Positions 42,030 to 50,229 of a stretch of DNA of 64,000 bases are shown here, in pieces. The position numbers and the translations under genes are program-made. Position 1 is the first letter of the stretch, and each line of letters opens with the position of its first letter. Below the pieces are notes generated by a model that was not told the origin of the DNA, searched no databases, and saw only the letters and a list, made by a program, of their open reading frames with translations. The stretch comes from Fidelibacterota bacterium (GTDB taxonomy: Bacteria; Fidelibacterota; Marinisomatia; SCGC-AAA003-L08; D37C17): the NCBI GenBank assembly GCA_002717625.1, contig PBEF01000002.1, forward strand, positions 65,338 to 129,337. Reading direction: 5' to 3'.

Positions 42030-42884
42030 ATGAATAAAGAAGATTTAAAGAATAAAATTGAAACTTTTTATATAAAGTCTCTAAATGTAGATAATCCTGA
42101 TTTTCTAATAGCTTTAGATGCAATTAAGTCTATTATTGGTATAAATCTAGATCAAGTTAAAATTAGCCTTTTAGATTGGTTTTCAGATAGTTTGAAAGGT
42201 ATTAAAATAAACGAATATAAAATGAACAATTTTAAAAATATTCCTGGAGCTATATCCTTTTACAGCTTAGAATCTGCATTATTGGATAATAATAAAAAAA
42301 AATCTTATGAAAGTATCTTTTATTTATCTAAAGTATCTGAAGGAACACAGGTTTTTGAGTTTTTATTAGAATTTTCCTTAAAATATACAGAAGATTGTTT
42401 TAAATATATTTGGCATATTATGAGATTAGAGAGGCTTTTTAATGGAAAGTATAGAATTGAAAGCTTGAATCGATGTGTCGACTTATTAATGATTGCTGAT
42501 TACATTGATTGCTGCCCCTCAGAACGGAACTCTGCATTAGAATGGGATAATTGTTTTAATTCAAAAACAGATAATGTCCTGTTATATTATATAGTGTATA
42601 ATAGTGAGTTAACAAGGTCTGATACTATACGTAGATTGATTTCAGGTAAACTGGAAATATCTAGTATGCAAGATTGTTCTAGCGATGATATTAATGTAAA
42701 AGAAGAACAGTTAATAGAAGGTAAACTGTGGATTAATAGGTATTTTGACAACCTAAAAATAAAAGATATTAGTTTAAGTCAAATTATTTTACTAGATCAA
42801 ATACGTTCATGTTTGTTATTTGAGAAACAATATGTAGACATTAAATTGTTTTGGAACTATTTGAATAAAAATTTATGCAATTAG
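42030..42884 (+). CDS. Unknown soluble protein, predicted mostly helical
   Basis: A 284-residue protein I cannot assign. It has no signal peptide or membrane helix. Sequence is rich in amphipathic helices, with a central stretch FKYIWHIMRLERLFNGKYRI (about 130-149) and a cysteine-containing loop (DYIDCCPSERNSALEWDNC, about 152-170). A repeat-type or scaffold fold is possible, but no repeat could be read by eye. Codon use and composition resemble the neighbours, so recent transfer is not suggested. The end overlaps the MBL-fold gene by ten bases, so the two are coupled. Confidence 0.55.
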   Translation: MNKEDLKNKIETFYIKSLNVDNPDFLIALDAIKSIIGINLDQVKISLLDWFSDSLKGIKINEYKMNNFKNIPGAISFYSLESALLDNNKKKSYESIFYLSKVSEGTQVFEFLLEFSLKYTEDCFKYIWHIMRLERLFNGKYRIESLNRCVDLLMIADYIDCCPSERNSALEWDNCFNSKTDNVLLYYIVYNSELTRSDTIRRLISGKLEISSMQDCSSDDINVKEEQLIEGKLWINRYFDNLKIKDISLSQIILLDQIRSCLLFEKQYVDIKLFWNYLNKNLCN

Positions 42885-43735
42885 AAAATATAGGAAAATG
42901 GAAAGTGTTTGCGATTGAATCAGGCTTTTTTAAGCTTGATGGAGGAGCTATGATGGGCTCAGTTCCAAAAGTACTTTGGGAGAAAACTAATCCTCCTGAT
43001 AAGCTTAATAGAATAAATTTATCTCTAAGATGCCTCCTTGTTGATGATGGTGAAAATGTAGTTTTGATTGAAAGCGGTATTGGCCAAAAAAATTCAAAAA
43101 AATTCAAAAAAATATTTGCTATAGATCATTCTGAATATACATTAAGTAATACTTTAAGTAAATATGGCTATAGCTTTAAAGATATAACACATGTGATATT
43201 GACTCATTTACATTTTGATCATTCGGGAGGAGCTATTTATTATGATGAAAATAGATGCTCCAAAATTGCATTTCCAAATGCAAAATATTATGTGTCTAAA
43301 AAAAATTGGGATATAGCATTAAATCCTAGCCCAAGAGATAGTGCTAGTTATTTAAAAGATAATTATAAGTTACTCGATGAAAGTAATGTGTTAGAATTAT
43401 TTAATGATAATGATGATATATTAAATGGTATTTCAGGATATGCAGTTGATGGACATACTATAGGTCAGCAACTTATTAAAGTTTCAGATAAGGGGAGTAC
43501 TTTAGTTTTTGTTTCTGATTTAATCCCATTGAAATCACATTTAAAGCTTCCTTGGATTATGGGTTATGATTTAAATGCAGCTTTAACTTTAAAAGAAAAA
43601 AAAATATTTTTAGATGAAGCTTCTGATAAAAATTGGTTATTATTTTTTTACCATGATCCTGATACTATTGCGGTTAAAATTTGTAAAGATAAAAAATATT
43701 ATAAAATTATAAATGAATATAGAAGAGAGAAATAA
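42875..43735 (+). CDS. Metallo-beta-lactamase-fold hydrolase
   Basis: A 286-residue MBL-fold protein. The dinuclear metal motif THLHFDHSGGA (about 109-119) is intact. Further ligands appear in VDGHTIGQQ (about 190) and in FVSDLIPLKSH (about 211), and a late His in FFYHDPD (about 263) completes the set. The N-terminus GFFKLDGGAMMGSVPKVLW (about 15-33) is typical of the AttM/N-acyl homoserine lactonase-like and related branches, so a lactone or ester substrate is possible. Three tandem CAAAAAAATT decamers (43085-43113) lie inside the gene. It overlaps the following DUF309 gene by 23 bases. Confidence 0.8.
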   Translation: MQLENIGKWKVFAIESGFFKLDGGAMMGSVPKVLWEKTNPPDKLNRINLSLRCLLVDDGENVVLIESGIGQKNSKKFKKIFAIDHSEYTLSNTLSKYGYSFKDITHVILTHLHFDHSGGAIYYDENRCSKIAFPNAKYYVSKKNWDIALNPSPRDSASYLKDNYKLLDESNVLELFNDNDDILNGISGYAVDGHTIGQQLIKVSDKGSTLVFVSDLIPLKSHLKLPWIMGYDLNAALTLKEKKIFLDEASDKNWLLFFYHDPDTIAVKICKDKKYYKIINEYRREK

Positions 43736-44078
43736 AATAAAATTATTTAATAAAGGACTAGAAGCATTTAGGCAGCATAACTTTTATGATGCGCATGAAT
43801 TTTGGGAAGAACTTTGGTCCGATTATAGATTACAAGATGCTAACTTTATTCAAGGCCTTATCCAACTTTCCGTCGGATATTTTCATATTTCTAATTTTAA
43901 TATTAATGGAGCAAGAGGATTATTAAATAAATGTAAACCTAAGCTTATAGAGTTTTATCCTGAATATAGAGGAATTAATATTTCAATTATTATTGATGCT
44001 ATTGATAAAAGTTTAAAATTTTTAGAAAAAAATCCAGATACTTCAAAATTTGATTGGTCTTTAGTGCCTAAAATTTAA
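43713..44078 (+). CDS. DUF309-family protein
   Basis: A 121-residue all-helical protein. The core FNKGLEAFRQHNFYDAHEFW (about 11-30), followed by EELWSDYR, is the DUF309 signature (FNxGxYxEAHExLExxW). The next helix, QGLIQLSVGYFHISNFNING (about 49-68), is also typical. DUF309 proteins have a helical hairpin fold with a conserved His/Glu pair; their function is unknown. The gene overlaps the MBL-fold gene upstream and is two bases from the receiver-like gene downstream, in a small operon of poorly known genes. Confidence 0.8.
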   Translation: MNIEERNKIKLFNKGLEAFRQHNFYDAHEFWEELWSDYRLQDANFIQGLIQLSVGYFHISNFNINGARGLLNKCKPKLIEFYPEYRGINISIIIDAIDKSLKFLEKNPDTSKFDWSLVPKI

Positions 44079-44080
44079 AA

Positions 44081-44446
44081 ATGAAATATGAATTTAAAAT
44101 TATAGCGTTTACAAATGACCCTGATTTCTCTATATCTCTAGCTACAGAGTGTAATAAGTATGGTTTTTTATTATCTTTTGTTGATGATTCAGATGAGATA
44201 TTATGTGAGTTAGAAAATAATATTATTGTTGTTACACTTATAGATCTACATGAATATAATATTAGTCCTTTTAAGTTATGTAAAAGTATTAAAAATAAAT
44301 ATGGAATCCCTGTTTTTGGAGTTTTGAATATATTTAGTAAGCAATTGCAGGAAGAGGCAAGGAAAAGTGGATTTGATTTAGTATTTACTAAAAAAATGCT
44401 TATAAAAAGTATTAGAGAGGTTGTTATACATGTTTCAAATGAATAA
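44081..44446 (+). CDS. Receiver-like (CheY-fold) single-domain protein, degenerate
   Basis: A 121-residue protein whose pattern fits a response-regulator receiver fold: a first strand FKIIAFTNDP, a third strand VVTLIDLHEYN with an Asp near residue 53 at the phosphorylation position, and a fifth strand LVFTKKMLIKSI with a Lys near 104. The usual acidic pair after strand 1 is weak. No output domain is attached. It could be a stand-alone signalling or docking protein. Assignment is by pattern only, with no family recognised. Confidence 0.5.
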   Translation: MKYEFKIIAFTNDPDFSISLATECNKYGFLLSFVDDSDEILCELENNIIVVTLIDLHEYNISPFKLCKSIKNKYGIPVFGVLNIFSKQLQEEARKSGFDLVFTKKMLIKSIREVVIHVSNE

Positions 44447-44454
44447 TATTGTTT

Positions 44455-45099
44455 ATGAATCGTATTGAAAAGTCTAAAAAAATAGGCAAAATTTTAGATG
44501 ATTTATATCCAGATACACCTATTCCTTTAAATCATTTTAGTGCATATACATTATTAGTTGCAGTAATGCTTTCTGCTCAAACTACTGACAAGAAGGTTAA
44601 TGAGGTAACACCTTTATTATTTGATTATGCAGATACCCCTGAAAAAATGTTCTCTCTTAAAGAAAGTTTAATTAGAAGCTTGATTAAGGAGATAGGATTA
44701 GCTCCTACTAAGGCAAGAAATTTAAAAAAAATGGCCAAACAGTTGATAGAAGGAGGTGGTGTTAAGCCAAACTGGAATTATCTTGAGAATTTAGCAGGTG
44801 TAGGACATAAGACTGCTAGTGTAGTTATGTCGCAATGGTACGGGATTCCTGCTTTCCCTATAGATACTCATATTCATAGACTTGCTGCAAGATGGGGCTT
44901 ATCAAAAGCTAAAAATGTTACTATGACAGAGAAGGATCTTAAAAGAATTTGGTCTAAAGAATTATGGAATAAACGTCATTTGCAAATTATATTTTTTGGT
45001 AGAGAGTATTGTCCAGCTCGTAATCATAACCTTGAAAATTGTTTAATTTGTTCTTGGGCTTCATCCAAAAAAAGAATTAAACAAGAGATGAGTACATAA
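44455..45099 (+). CDS. nth: Endonuclease III-type DNA glycosylase with an altered cysteine cluster
   Basis: A 214-residue HhH-GPD glycosylase. The helix-hairpin-helix with the catalytic lysine is LAGVGHKTASV (Lys119), and the aspartate is in PIDTHIHR (Asp137). These excise oxidised pyrimidines and nick abasic sites. The C-terminus has only three cysteines, Cys186-x9-Cys196-x2-Cys199, where E. coli Nth has four (x6, x2, x5) binding a 4Fe-4S cluster. The cluster is probably lost or altered. ATG 44455 is chosen over a TTG two codons earlier; neither has a strong SD. Confidence 0.87.
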   Translation: MNRIEKSKKIGKILDDLYPDTPIPLNHFSAYTLLVAVMLSAQTTDKKVNEVTPLLFDYADTPEKMFSLKESLIRSLIKEIGLAPTKARNLKKMAKQLIEGGGVKPNWNYLENLAGVGHKTASVVMSQWYGIPAFPIDTHIHRLAARWGLSKAKNVTMTEKDLKRIWSKELWNKRHLQIIFFGREYCPARNHNLENCLICSWASSKKRIKQEMST

Positions 45100-45178
45100 G
45101 TATTTAGTCTATAAAATAAAATATGAAACTTGTTTGACCTTTTGTAATTTTAGAAAAATATTTTAATAGAATATATAC

Positions 45179-45763
45179 ATGTTAAGTAAACGTCAAAAAG
45201 AAGAAAGAAGTATAAGAAAAAAAACTATTCTTAATGGTGCTCTTAAAGTTTTTAAAAGCTATGGTATAGAAAAAACTACAATGGATGAGATTGCTATAGA
45301 GTCTGGTTTTGGAAAAGCAACCTTATATTATTATTTTGCATCTAAGGATGAAGTCTTTATTGCAATTATGGAAGATGGTTGGCAACAACTTTGGGAAGGA
45401 ATAGAACACTTGATAATTACTGATACTAAACCTAGAAAAAAATTTATGAGTATTATAAAAAAAATGGCAGAAATTGTTAAAAGTGATAAAAATTTATATG
45501 GCTTTCTTTTTACTGCTCCTAATCATATACAGGATGAAACAAAACAAATATGGAAAACATATCAAGAGAGATTATATGCAATCCTTAAAAGTATTATAGA
45601 AGAGGGTATTAAGAAAGAAGAGTTTATAAATTTGAATTCAGGAATGCTTATGAAGGCAATTGGAGGTTTATTTCATGGGCTTCTTATTGAGAATCAACAA
45701 GATTTAGATCAAAAAGAATTCGAATTAATGTTGCAAAATTTTTTAAGACCTGAAAATGATTAA
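45179..45763 (+). CDS. TetR-family transcriptional regulator
   Basis: A 194-residue TetR regulator. The N-terminal helix-turn-helix (about 15-60) reads ILNGALKVFKSYGIEKTTMD then IAIESGFGKATLYYYFASKD, a canonical TetR_N domain. The C-terminal ligand-binding region is helical, with GGLFHGLLIEN near residue 163. Ligand and targets are unknown. The end overlaps a 45-residue membrane-protein gene by eight bases, and it is convergent with the iron operon, so it need not control it. Confidence 0.85.
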   Translation: MLSKRQKEERSIRKKTILNGALKVFKSYGIEKTTMDEIAIESGFGKATLYYYFASKDEVFIAIMEDGWQQLWEGIEHLIITDTKPRKKFMSIIKKMAEIVKSDKNLYGFLFTAPNHIQDETKQIWKTYQERLYAILKSIIEEGIKKEEFINLNSGMLMKAIGGLFHGLLIENQQDLDQKEFELMLQNFLRPEND

Positions 45764-45893
45764 AAAGTTTAAAGAATTATTGGCTAAATATGGTTGGAAG
45801 TTTGGAATTGCAATTTTTATGTACTACTTAATTAGAGATGTTTTTTTGTATATTTTTCTCCCTTGGTTTATCGCAACAAGATTTATGGATTAA
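45756..45893 (+). CDS. 45-residue membrane protein coupled to the TetR gene
   Basis: A short gene with ATG at 45756 inside the last codons of the TetR gene (ATGATTAA overlap) and stop TAA at 45891-45893. The product MIKKFKELLAKYGWKFGIAI, followed by FMYYLIRDVFLYIFLPWFIA and TRFMD, has a basic amphipathic start and a hydrophobic helix. Its last four bases overlap the end of the convergent minus-strand gene. Coupling, coding-like composition and a plausible membrane topology support it. Function unknown. Confidence 0.5.
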   Translation: MIKKFKELLAKYGWKFGIAIFMYYLIRDVFLYIFLPWFIATRFMD

Positions 45894-46432
45894 AAATTTT
45901 TATTTTTATCTATTTCTTTTTTAAAGCATAATTCATAAATCGATATAAATATCATTATATACCAGCAGGGGTATAAAAGTATGGCTGAAGCTATAGTTAA
46001 ATATACAAAACTATCATTGAAATATCTCATTATCCATAAAGAACTAAATGTAATGATTGTCGATATAAATGGTTCTATGATTAAGAATAATTTTAGTTTC
46101 CCTTTTATTATAGAATTAAAATAAAAAATTAAACCTATTAATATTGAAATAACAGAGAATGCTATAACATGTGTGTGTGTAGTTTCTAGCATATCATGTA
46201 AATACTTTTTTGTTTTAGGAGGTTTATCTAAAAAATCATCTAAATCACCTTCATATGATAAATTTGTTGATCCTTTATAATGTTCTATAACTCCTAATGT
46301 ATTTGCATTTGTGGTATAATAGAGATATAGCATCCCAGTTGTAATTCCTATTGCTAGTGTAATTAGAAATGATACTAAAATATATTTTATATCATCACTT
46401 AAATTGTTTAAATAAAAATTATTCTCCATCAA
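45890..46432 (-). CDS. Four-helix membrane protein of the iron-uptake operon
   Basis: A 180-residue inner-membrane protein with about four hydrophobic helices. A periplasmic loop (about 42-82) contains GVIEHYKGSTNLSYEGD. A histidine pair at the start of the second helix (TTHTHVIAFSVISIL) could bind heme or metal. The gene is the last of the minus-strand run FTR1, P19-like, porin-like, FMN-binding protein, and overlaps the FMN-binding gene by 14 bases. It may pass electrons to the FMN domain or anchor it. No named family recognised with certainty. Confidence 0.6.
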   Translation of the reverse strand: MMENNFYLNNLSDDIKYILVSFLITLAIGITTGMLYLYYTTNANTLGVIEHYKGSTNLSYEGDLDDFLDKPPKTKKYLHDMLETTHTHVIAFSVISILIGLIFYFNSIIKGKLKLFLIIEPFISTIITFSSLWIMRYFNDSFVYLTIASAILLYPCWYIMIFISIYELCFKKEIDKNKNF

Positions 46433-46955
46433 AATTTTTTATAATATGATTAATTATTAATGCCAGTTTATGAACCCCTTTTGAAACAGAGTGTACAGAT
46501 AGTGTTGCTCCTGATATTGCGTAAATTCCATCTCCTATTTTATAGTTTGAAGTATCAGTGTATTGTGAGAATTGATTCAGCCACTTTTTACTCTTAACTT
46601 CTCCTCCATAAGGTTCACGATATTTAATGATTGAAGTTTCAAATACTTTCCCTTTTTGATTGAAAATTACGAGAAATGTTATAGGCATAGCCTTTCCTAT
46701 TACGTTATCAAGAACAGCATAGTAGTAGGTGCTATCATCTTTTTGTATCTTCCAAGTATTTACTTCATCTCTGAAAAACTTTTGATTAACAACTTTTTTT
46801 GTTTCTTTATATGAAGATTTAAGATTAAACATTTTATGCTCAATTTTTTTAAAGTCAGGAATAGCTTTTTTAATTTTAAGGTTAGTTTCATCAATTATTT
46901 TTGATGAAAAAGCAAATGATAGTAATATGGTGAAGATGTATATTATATATTTCAT
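46419..46955 (-). CDS. Exported FMN-binding domain protein
   Basis: A 178-residue protein with an N-terminal signal or anchor (MKYIIYIFTILLSFAFSS) and an FMN_bind domain (about 80-172). The motif AISGATLSV has Thr151 at the position where NqrC/RnfG-type domains carry FMN in phosphoester link. The Asp three residues before the Ser in the canonical motif is Tyr145 here. A flavinyl transferase (ApbE) is not in the window. It sits in an iron-uptake operon, so the flavin may reduce ferric iron or a periplasmic partner. That is inference from context. Confidence 0.75.
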   Translation of the reverse strand: MKYIIYIFTILLSFAFSSKIIDETNLKIKKAIPDFKKIEHKMFNLKSSYKETKKVVNQKFFRDEVNTWKIQKDDSTYYYAVLDNVIGKAMPITFLVIFNQKGKVFETSIIKYREPYGGEVKSKKWLNQFSQYTDTSNYKIGDGIYAISGATLSVHSVSKGVHKLALIINHIIKNFDGE

Positions 46956-46963
46956 ATATTTAT

Positions 46964-48004
46964 TCAGAACATATATCCTAGGCCTATATTTAGAATATTG
47001 CTTTTTGTATTACTTGTTTTATTAGTACCCATATCTACTTTGAAAGATATGCTTGGAATAGGTTTGTAGGTCAATCCATATAATAGAATATTGGTTTTAA
47101 TACTATCAATAGAATATGAACTTGTTCTTATCCAAGGCATTAAAACAGAATTCATATCTATAAGGCTTCCTATATTGTAGCCAATATCTAGATAGTATCC
47201 AGAATTTTTCCATGATGAACTTGGATGTGAAAATTCATTCATTCCATATTCGAATACAGCGTGAATGTTATTTTTTGAATACATTGTATTTAGTTCAATT
47301 AAAGTTGTACTTAAAATATCAATAGCTTCACCGCTTGCAGGATCAATTTCAACAGGGGCATCATTTAGAGCATAAGATCCTGCTATTCTAAGACCGTCTA
47401 TACCAATCCATGAAATACTGAATATTTTTGTCCCAAGAATATCTGTAGCTGTTGCATTTGAACCTTTGTTTTGACCATATTTAATTGACTTCGTTTCTCC
47501 TTCAAGAATATTTTTCCCATTAAGATCTTCTAACATTGCTAATTCTAATTGAATATTTCCTATGTTTCCATAAAAAGAAAATCCATTTCCGAACCATGTG
47601 GTAGGGATTATTTCTGTTGAATAGAAGGGTCTCTCAACACTGAGAAATGTTGGCGGTTCATGGTAAGGGTTTATAATTCCAACAGGTGCAACTAATACGC
47701 CTCCTTTAAAACCCCATAGCTCGCTATTATAATTAACATATCCTTTTTGTAGCTCAATTGTTCCATCATGTGAATCTCCAACAACATTATTCTTAAGTTG
47801 AACCTCTGATTTAAATGACCAGTTTTTATCCCAGTTATAGCCTAAAAATATAACAAATCTATGAAAATCAATTTTTTGTTTTTCAGTATTCCAATGAAGT
47901 TCTCCATATGCTCCAATATTAGTATTTGAAAATATTGAATCATTAGGAAATGAAATTGATATAAAAAGACTGATTATAAATAATAGTGGTTTATTCATGA
48001 ACAT
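46964..48004 (-). CDS. Outer-membrane beta-barrel (porin-like) of the iron operon
   Basis: A 346-residue protein with a signal peptide (MFMNKPLLFIISLFISISFP) and alternating amphipathic strands ending in YMF, typical for outer-membrane barrels. Segments such as NIGAYGELHWN, DKNWSFKSEVQLKNN and FKGGVLVAPVGIINPYHEPP resemble the phosphate-selective or DUF-type porins of Bacteroidota and relatives. It lies nine bases upstream of the FMN-binding gene. Passage of iron or an iron complex is a plausible role given the neighbours. The exact family is uncertain. AAAGGA about five bases before ATG 48004 supports this start. Confidence 0.65.
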   Translation of the reverse strand: MFMNKPLLFIISLFISISFPNDSIFSNTNIGAYGELHWNTEKQKIDFHRFVIFLGYNWDKNWSFKSEVQLKNNVVGDSHDGTIELQKGYVNYNSELWGFKGGVLVAPVGIINPYHEPPTFLSVERPFYSTEIIPTTWFGNGFSFYGNIGNIQLELAMLEDLNGKNILEGETKSIKYGQNKGSNATATDILGTKIFSISWIGIDGLRIAGSYALNDAPVEIDPASGEAIDILSTTLIELNTMYSKNNIHAVFEYGMNEFSHPSSSWKNSGYYLDIGYNIGSLIDMNSVLMPWIRTSSYSIDSIKTNILLYGLTYKPIPSISFKVDMGTNKTSNTKSNILNIGLGYMF

Positions 48005-48107
48005 ATAGTCCTTTGTTATTTATAGTTTAAAAAACATAACCTAACTTACATTAATAAAAATAATATTCTCAATTAGATTAATAAAAAAATATTAATTTTT
48101 TAAGATT

Positions 48108-48668
48108 CTATTTCTTTTTTATGATAGCTCTTGATGCACCACAAATTTCTTCAAAATAAACATCTTTATATAAAAAGGTATTTTCTTCCATTAATTGATT
48201 CCCATAAAAATCTAGCCAATCTCTATGAAGAGCTAAGTCAATGTGGGTAGGGGGTATTACAAAAAACTCAACAGTATAGAAGTCTGTATCTTTTCCAGGT
48301 AGCGATATATTTCTAGCATAATGAAAGTTATCTATTAGATTTATATGTGGTAACAAATCTACAAAAGTAGTCATTCCTGTTTTTTGATTTGTTATTAATG
48401 ATGTAATATGTAAATAAGGAACAAAACCTCCTTTAGGAGTTCCCTCTGGAATATTTTTTTCATCCCAATTTACACGTGCCTCTATGTGTACATGAGTTTG
48501 ATCTTCACTAAGATGTATTCCCATTGGCATTACATGATCTTTTACAGCTCCTTCAAAAATGAAAACTATGCCTGGTTCAATTCTTTCTTCTCCTATTACT
48601 AGTTCAGGTCCAGCTAATAATAAATTTGAAGTTAAAATTAGTATTAATATATAAAGAGTATTTTTCAT
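48108..48668 (-). CDS. Periplasmic iron-binding protein, P19/Tp34 type
   Basis: A 186-residue protein from the ATG at 48668, preceded by AAAGGA; a frame extended to 48752 would overlap the FTR1 gene and lacks a signal. The signal peptide is MKNTLYILILILTSNLLLAG. The mature protein has VKDHVMPMGIHL (about 45), HVHIEARVNWDE and PYLHITSLI, carrying the Met/His/Glu copper- and iron-binding pattern of Campylobacter P19 and Treponema Tp34. It probably hands ferrous or ferric iron to the FTR1 permease encoded ten bases upstream. Confidence 0.8.
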   Translation of the reverse strand: MKNTLYILILILTSNLLLAGPELVIGEERIEPGIVFIFEGAVKDHVMPMGIHLSEDQTHVHIEARVNWDEKNIPEGTPKGGFVPYLHITSLITNQKTGMTTFVDLLPHINLIDNFHYARNISLPGKDTDFYTVEFFVIPPTHIDLALHRDWLDFYGNQLMEENTFLYKDVYFEEICGASRAIIKKK

Positions 48669-48678
48669 TTTGATTCCT

Positions 48679-49701
48679 TTAATTTTTATTTGTAGCATTT
48701 CTCCATAAGTAACTAAATCCAAGAATTGATAATAGCCAAATAACAAATTCAATTAAACTAGGATCACCATTATATCCAAAAAATCCTTTAACTAGTTGAC
48801 CTATTCTACCTTTATCATGTAATAACGGATAAGAATAGCAGATTCCCTTTGCTTCAATCCATTTATAATCAATAGGACATTCTTCTTGTGACTTAATATT
48901 TGTTTCTAATAAGTTAGGATTTATATCCCAAATTCTAGATGCCCATTTTTTTGCTTTTTCTCCTTTATCAATATCAAAGTCTTTACTAAACCCATTAATT
49001 CTTGTAGCTCTTAGTAAGTAAAATTCTACATTATCATTATTATCATCATTTGTTTTTTTAATTTTTTCAACTTTTCCTGAAAAATAAGGTATAACTTTAG
49101 CAGATTCAAGTTCATGTACCCCATAAGCTAACATACCTGAAGCTACAAAAATTAATAATATAGAAGTTATGTTAAAGAACTTTTTTATAGGCATTTTTCT
49201 ACCTTGAATAAAAATAGCATATCCTGCTATTAGAGCTAAAAATCCTCCAAATAAAGATGAGCCAATAGATATCCCTCCTTGTTTGATTGTAATCCCATAG
49301 AGAAAAAGAATTGTTTCAACTCCTTCCCTGAAAACAGCAATAAATGATAAACTGAAAATTCCTAGACCGAATTTTGAATTCAAAGATTTTTCTGCCTTAT
49401 CCTTTAAATCTTGAGTAATATTTTTATTTTTTGCCATCCAAATTATCATACTTGCAAGAACGGCAGAGGCTATAATCATAACTATCCCTTCAAAAATTTT
49501 ACCAGCATTTCCAGTGAATCCTCCTGCAAATTTTTGGAATAGAAAAGAACAAATAACACTTAAAATGATAGCAAGCAATACACCGTTCCATAGTAGCTTG
49601 ATATTTGATTCATTATTTGATTTTTTAAGGTATGTATATAAAATACCAATTATTAGAGCAGCTTCTAAAACTTCTCTGAATACAATTATTAATTCAGCCA
49701 T
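48679..49701 (-). CDS. FTR1-family iron permease
   Basis: A 340-residue permease with seven or so hydrophobic helices. Both iron-passage motifs are present: REVLE (9-13) and REGVE (about 124). The chain also has a hydrophilic insert of about 90 residues (about 205-295), containing two cysteines (EECPIDYKW, GICYSYP), between the last two helices. It imports ferric iron in concert with the P19-like protein downstream. It is first in the minus-strand operon; an inverted repeat at 49718-49736 lies just upstream. The insert is longer than in E. coli EfeU. Confidence 0.87.
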   Translation of the reverse strand: MAELIIVFREVLEAALIIGILYTYLKKSNNESNIKLLWNGVLLAIILSVICSFLFQKFAGGFTGNAGKIFEGIVMIIASAVLASMIIWMAKNKNITQDLKDKAEKSLNSKFGLGIFSLSFIAVFREGVETILFLYGITIKQGGISIGSSLFGGFLALIAGYAIFIQGRKMPIKKFFNITSILLIFVASGMLAYGVHELESAKVIPYFSGKVEKIKKTNDDNNDNVEFYLLRATRINGFSKDFDIDKGEKAKKWASRIWDINPNLLETNIKSQEECPIDYKWIEAKGICYSYPLLHDKGRIGQLVKGFFGYNGDPSLIEFVIWLLSILGFSYLWRNATNKN

Positions 49702-49717
49702 TTTTATCCTTTTTGAT

Positions 49718-49736
49718 ATTGAGATTCACCCTCAAT
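49718..49736. promoter_or_regulatory. Inverted repeat upstream of the iron operon (candidate operator)
   Basis: ATTGAG-ATTCACC-CTCAAT is a perfect 6-bp inverted repeat with seven bases between arms, ending 17 bases before the FTR1 start. It does not match the Fur consensus closely, but its location suits an iron-responsive repressor. It could be chance. Confidence 0.3.
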
Positions 49737-49799
49737 TTATAAAATAAAGAATTTTAATAAAAGTTTTTTGTTATAAGGTATAGTAGCTTTTAGGTAAAA

Positions 49800-50081
49800 T
49801 TATTCTTCTAAAGAATTTGTGTTATTTAGGAAGACAATGATATCATCTAATTCTTCTTTATCAATAATAACTGTGGCTTCATTTGGTTTTTGTTCTATAA
49901 TTACAAGATCTCCTATATCTTGAATAGAAATTCCACTTTTAAATTTTTTTGATAGTTCATTATTATGCATATAATCACTTTTACTTAAAGAGTATGTATT
50001 TTGATTACTATCTGAAACATTTAAGTATATTAAAGATAATATGATAGCTGTTACGGCAAATAATATAAATTTTCTATTCAT
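49800..50081 (-). CDS. Small exported or anchored protein, unknown
   Basis: A 93-residue protein from ATG 50081; a longer frame to 50162 adds a poorly coding stretch. An N-terminal hydrophobic segment (MNRKFILFAVTAIILSLIYL) anchors or exports it. The remainder has DIGDLVIIEQKPNEATVIID, then an acidic DKEELDD segment. No family recognised. It is upstream of the iron operon on the same strand, about 100 bases away, with its own start. Function unknown. Confidence 0.45.
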   Translation of the reverse strand: MNRKFILFAVTAIILSLIYLNVSDSNQNTYSLSKSDYMHNNELSKKFKSGISIQDIGDLVIIEQKPNEATVIIDKEELDDIIVFLNNTNSLEE

Positions 50082-50155
50082 AAAATTTCTTTTTTTTTGT
50101 TTATATTTAAAACATAAATATAAATATATAATAAAAACAAGTTTTTTTATATCAA

Positions 50156-50181
50156 TTGACATTTGTTCAAGATAGTATAAT
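50156..50181 (+). promoter_or_regulatory. Possible sigma-70-type promoter of the pterin operon
   Basis: TTGACA (50156-50161) is followed after 14 bases by TATAAT (50176-50181), about 50 bases before the PTPS start. Both hexamers are perfect, but the 14-base spacing is shorter than the usual 16-18, so strength is uncertain. Confidence 0.35.
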
Positions 50182-50229
50182 TTGTTTAAATTAAGTATTC
50201 AGATTTATCTATTTAAATGAGGAACTGTT

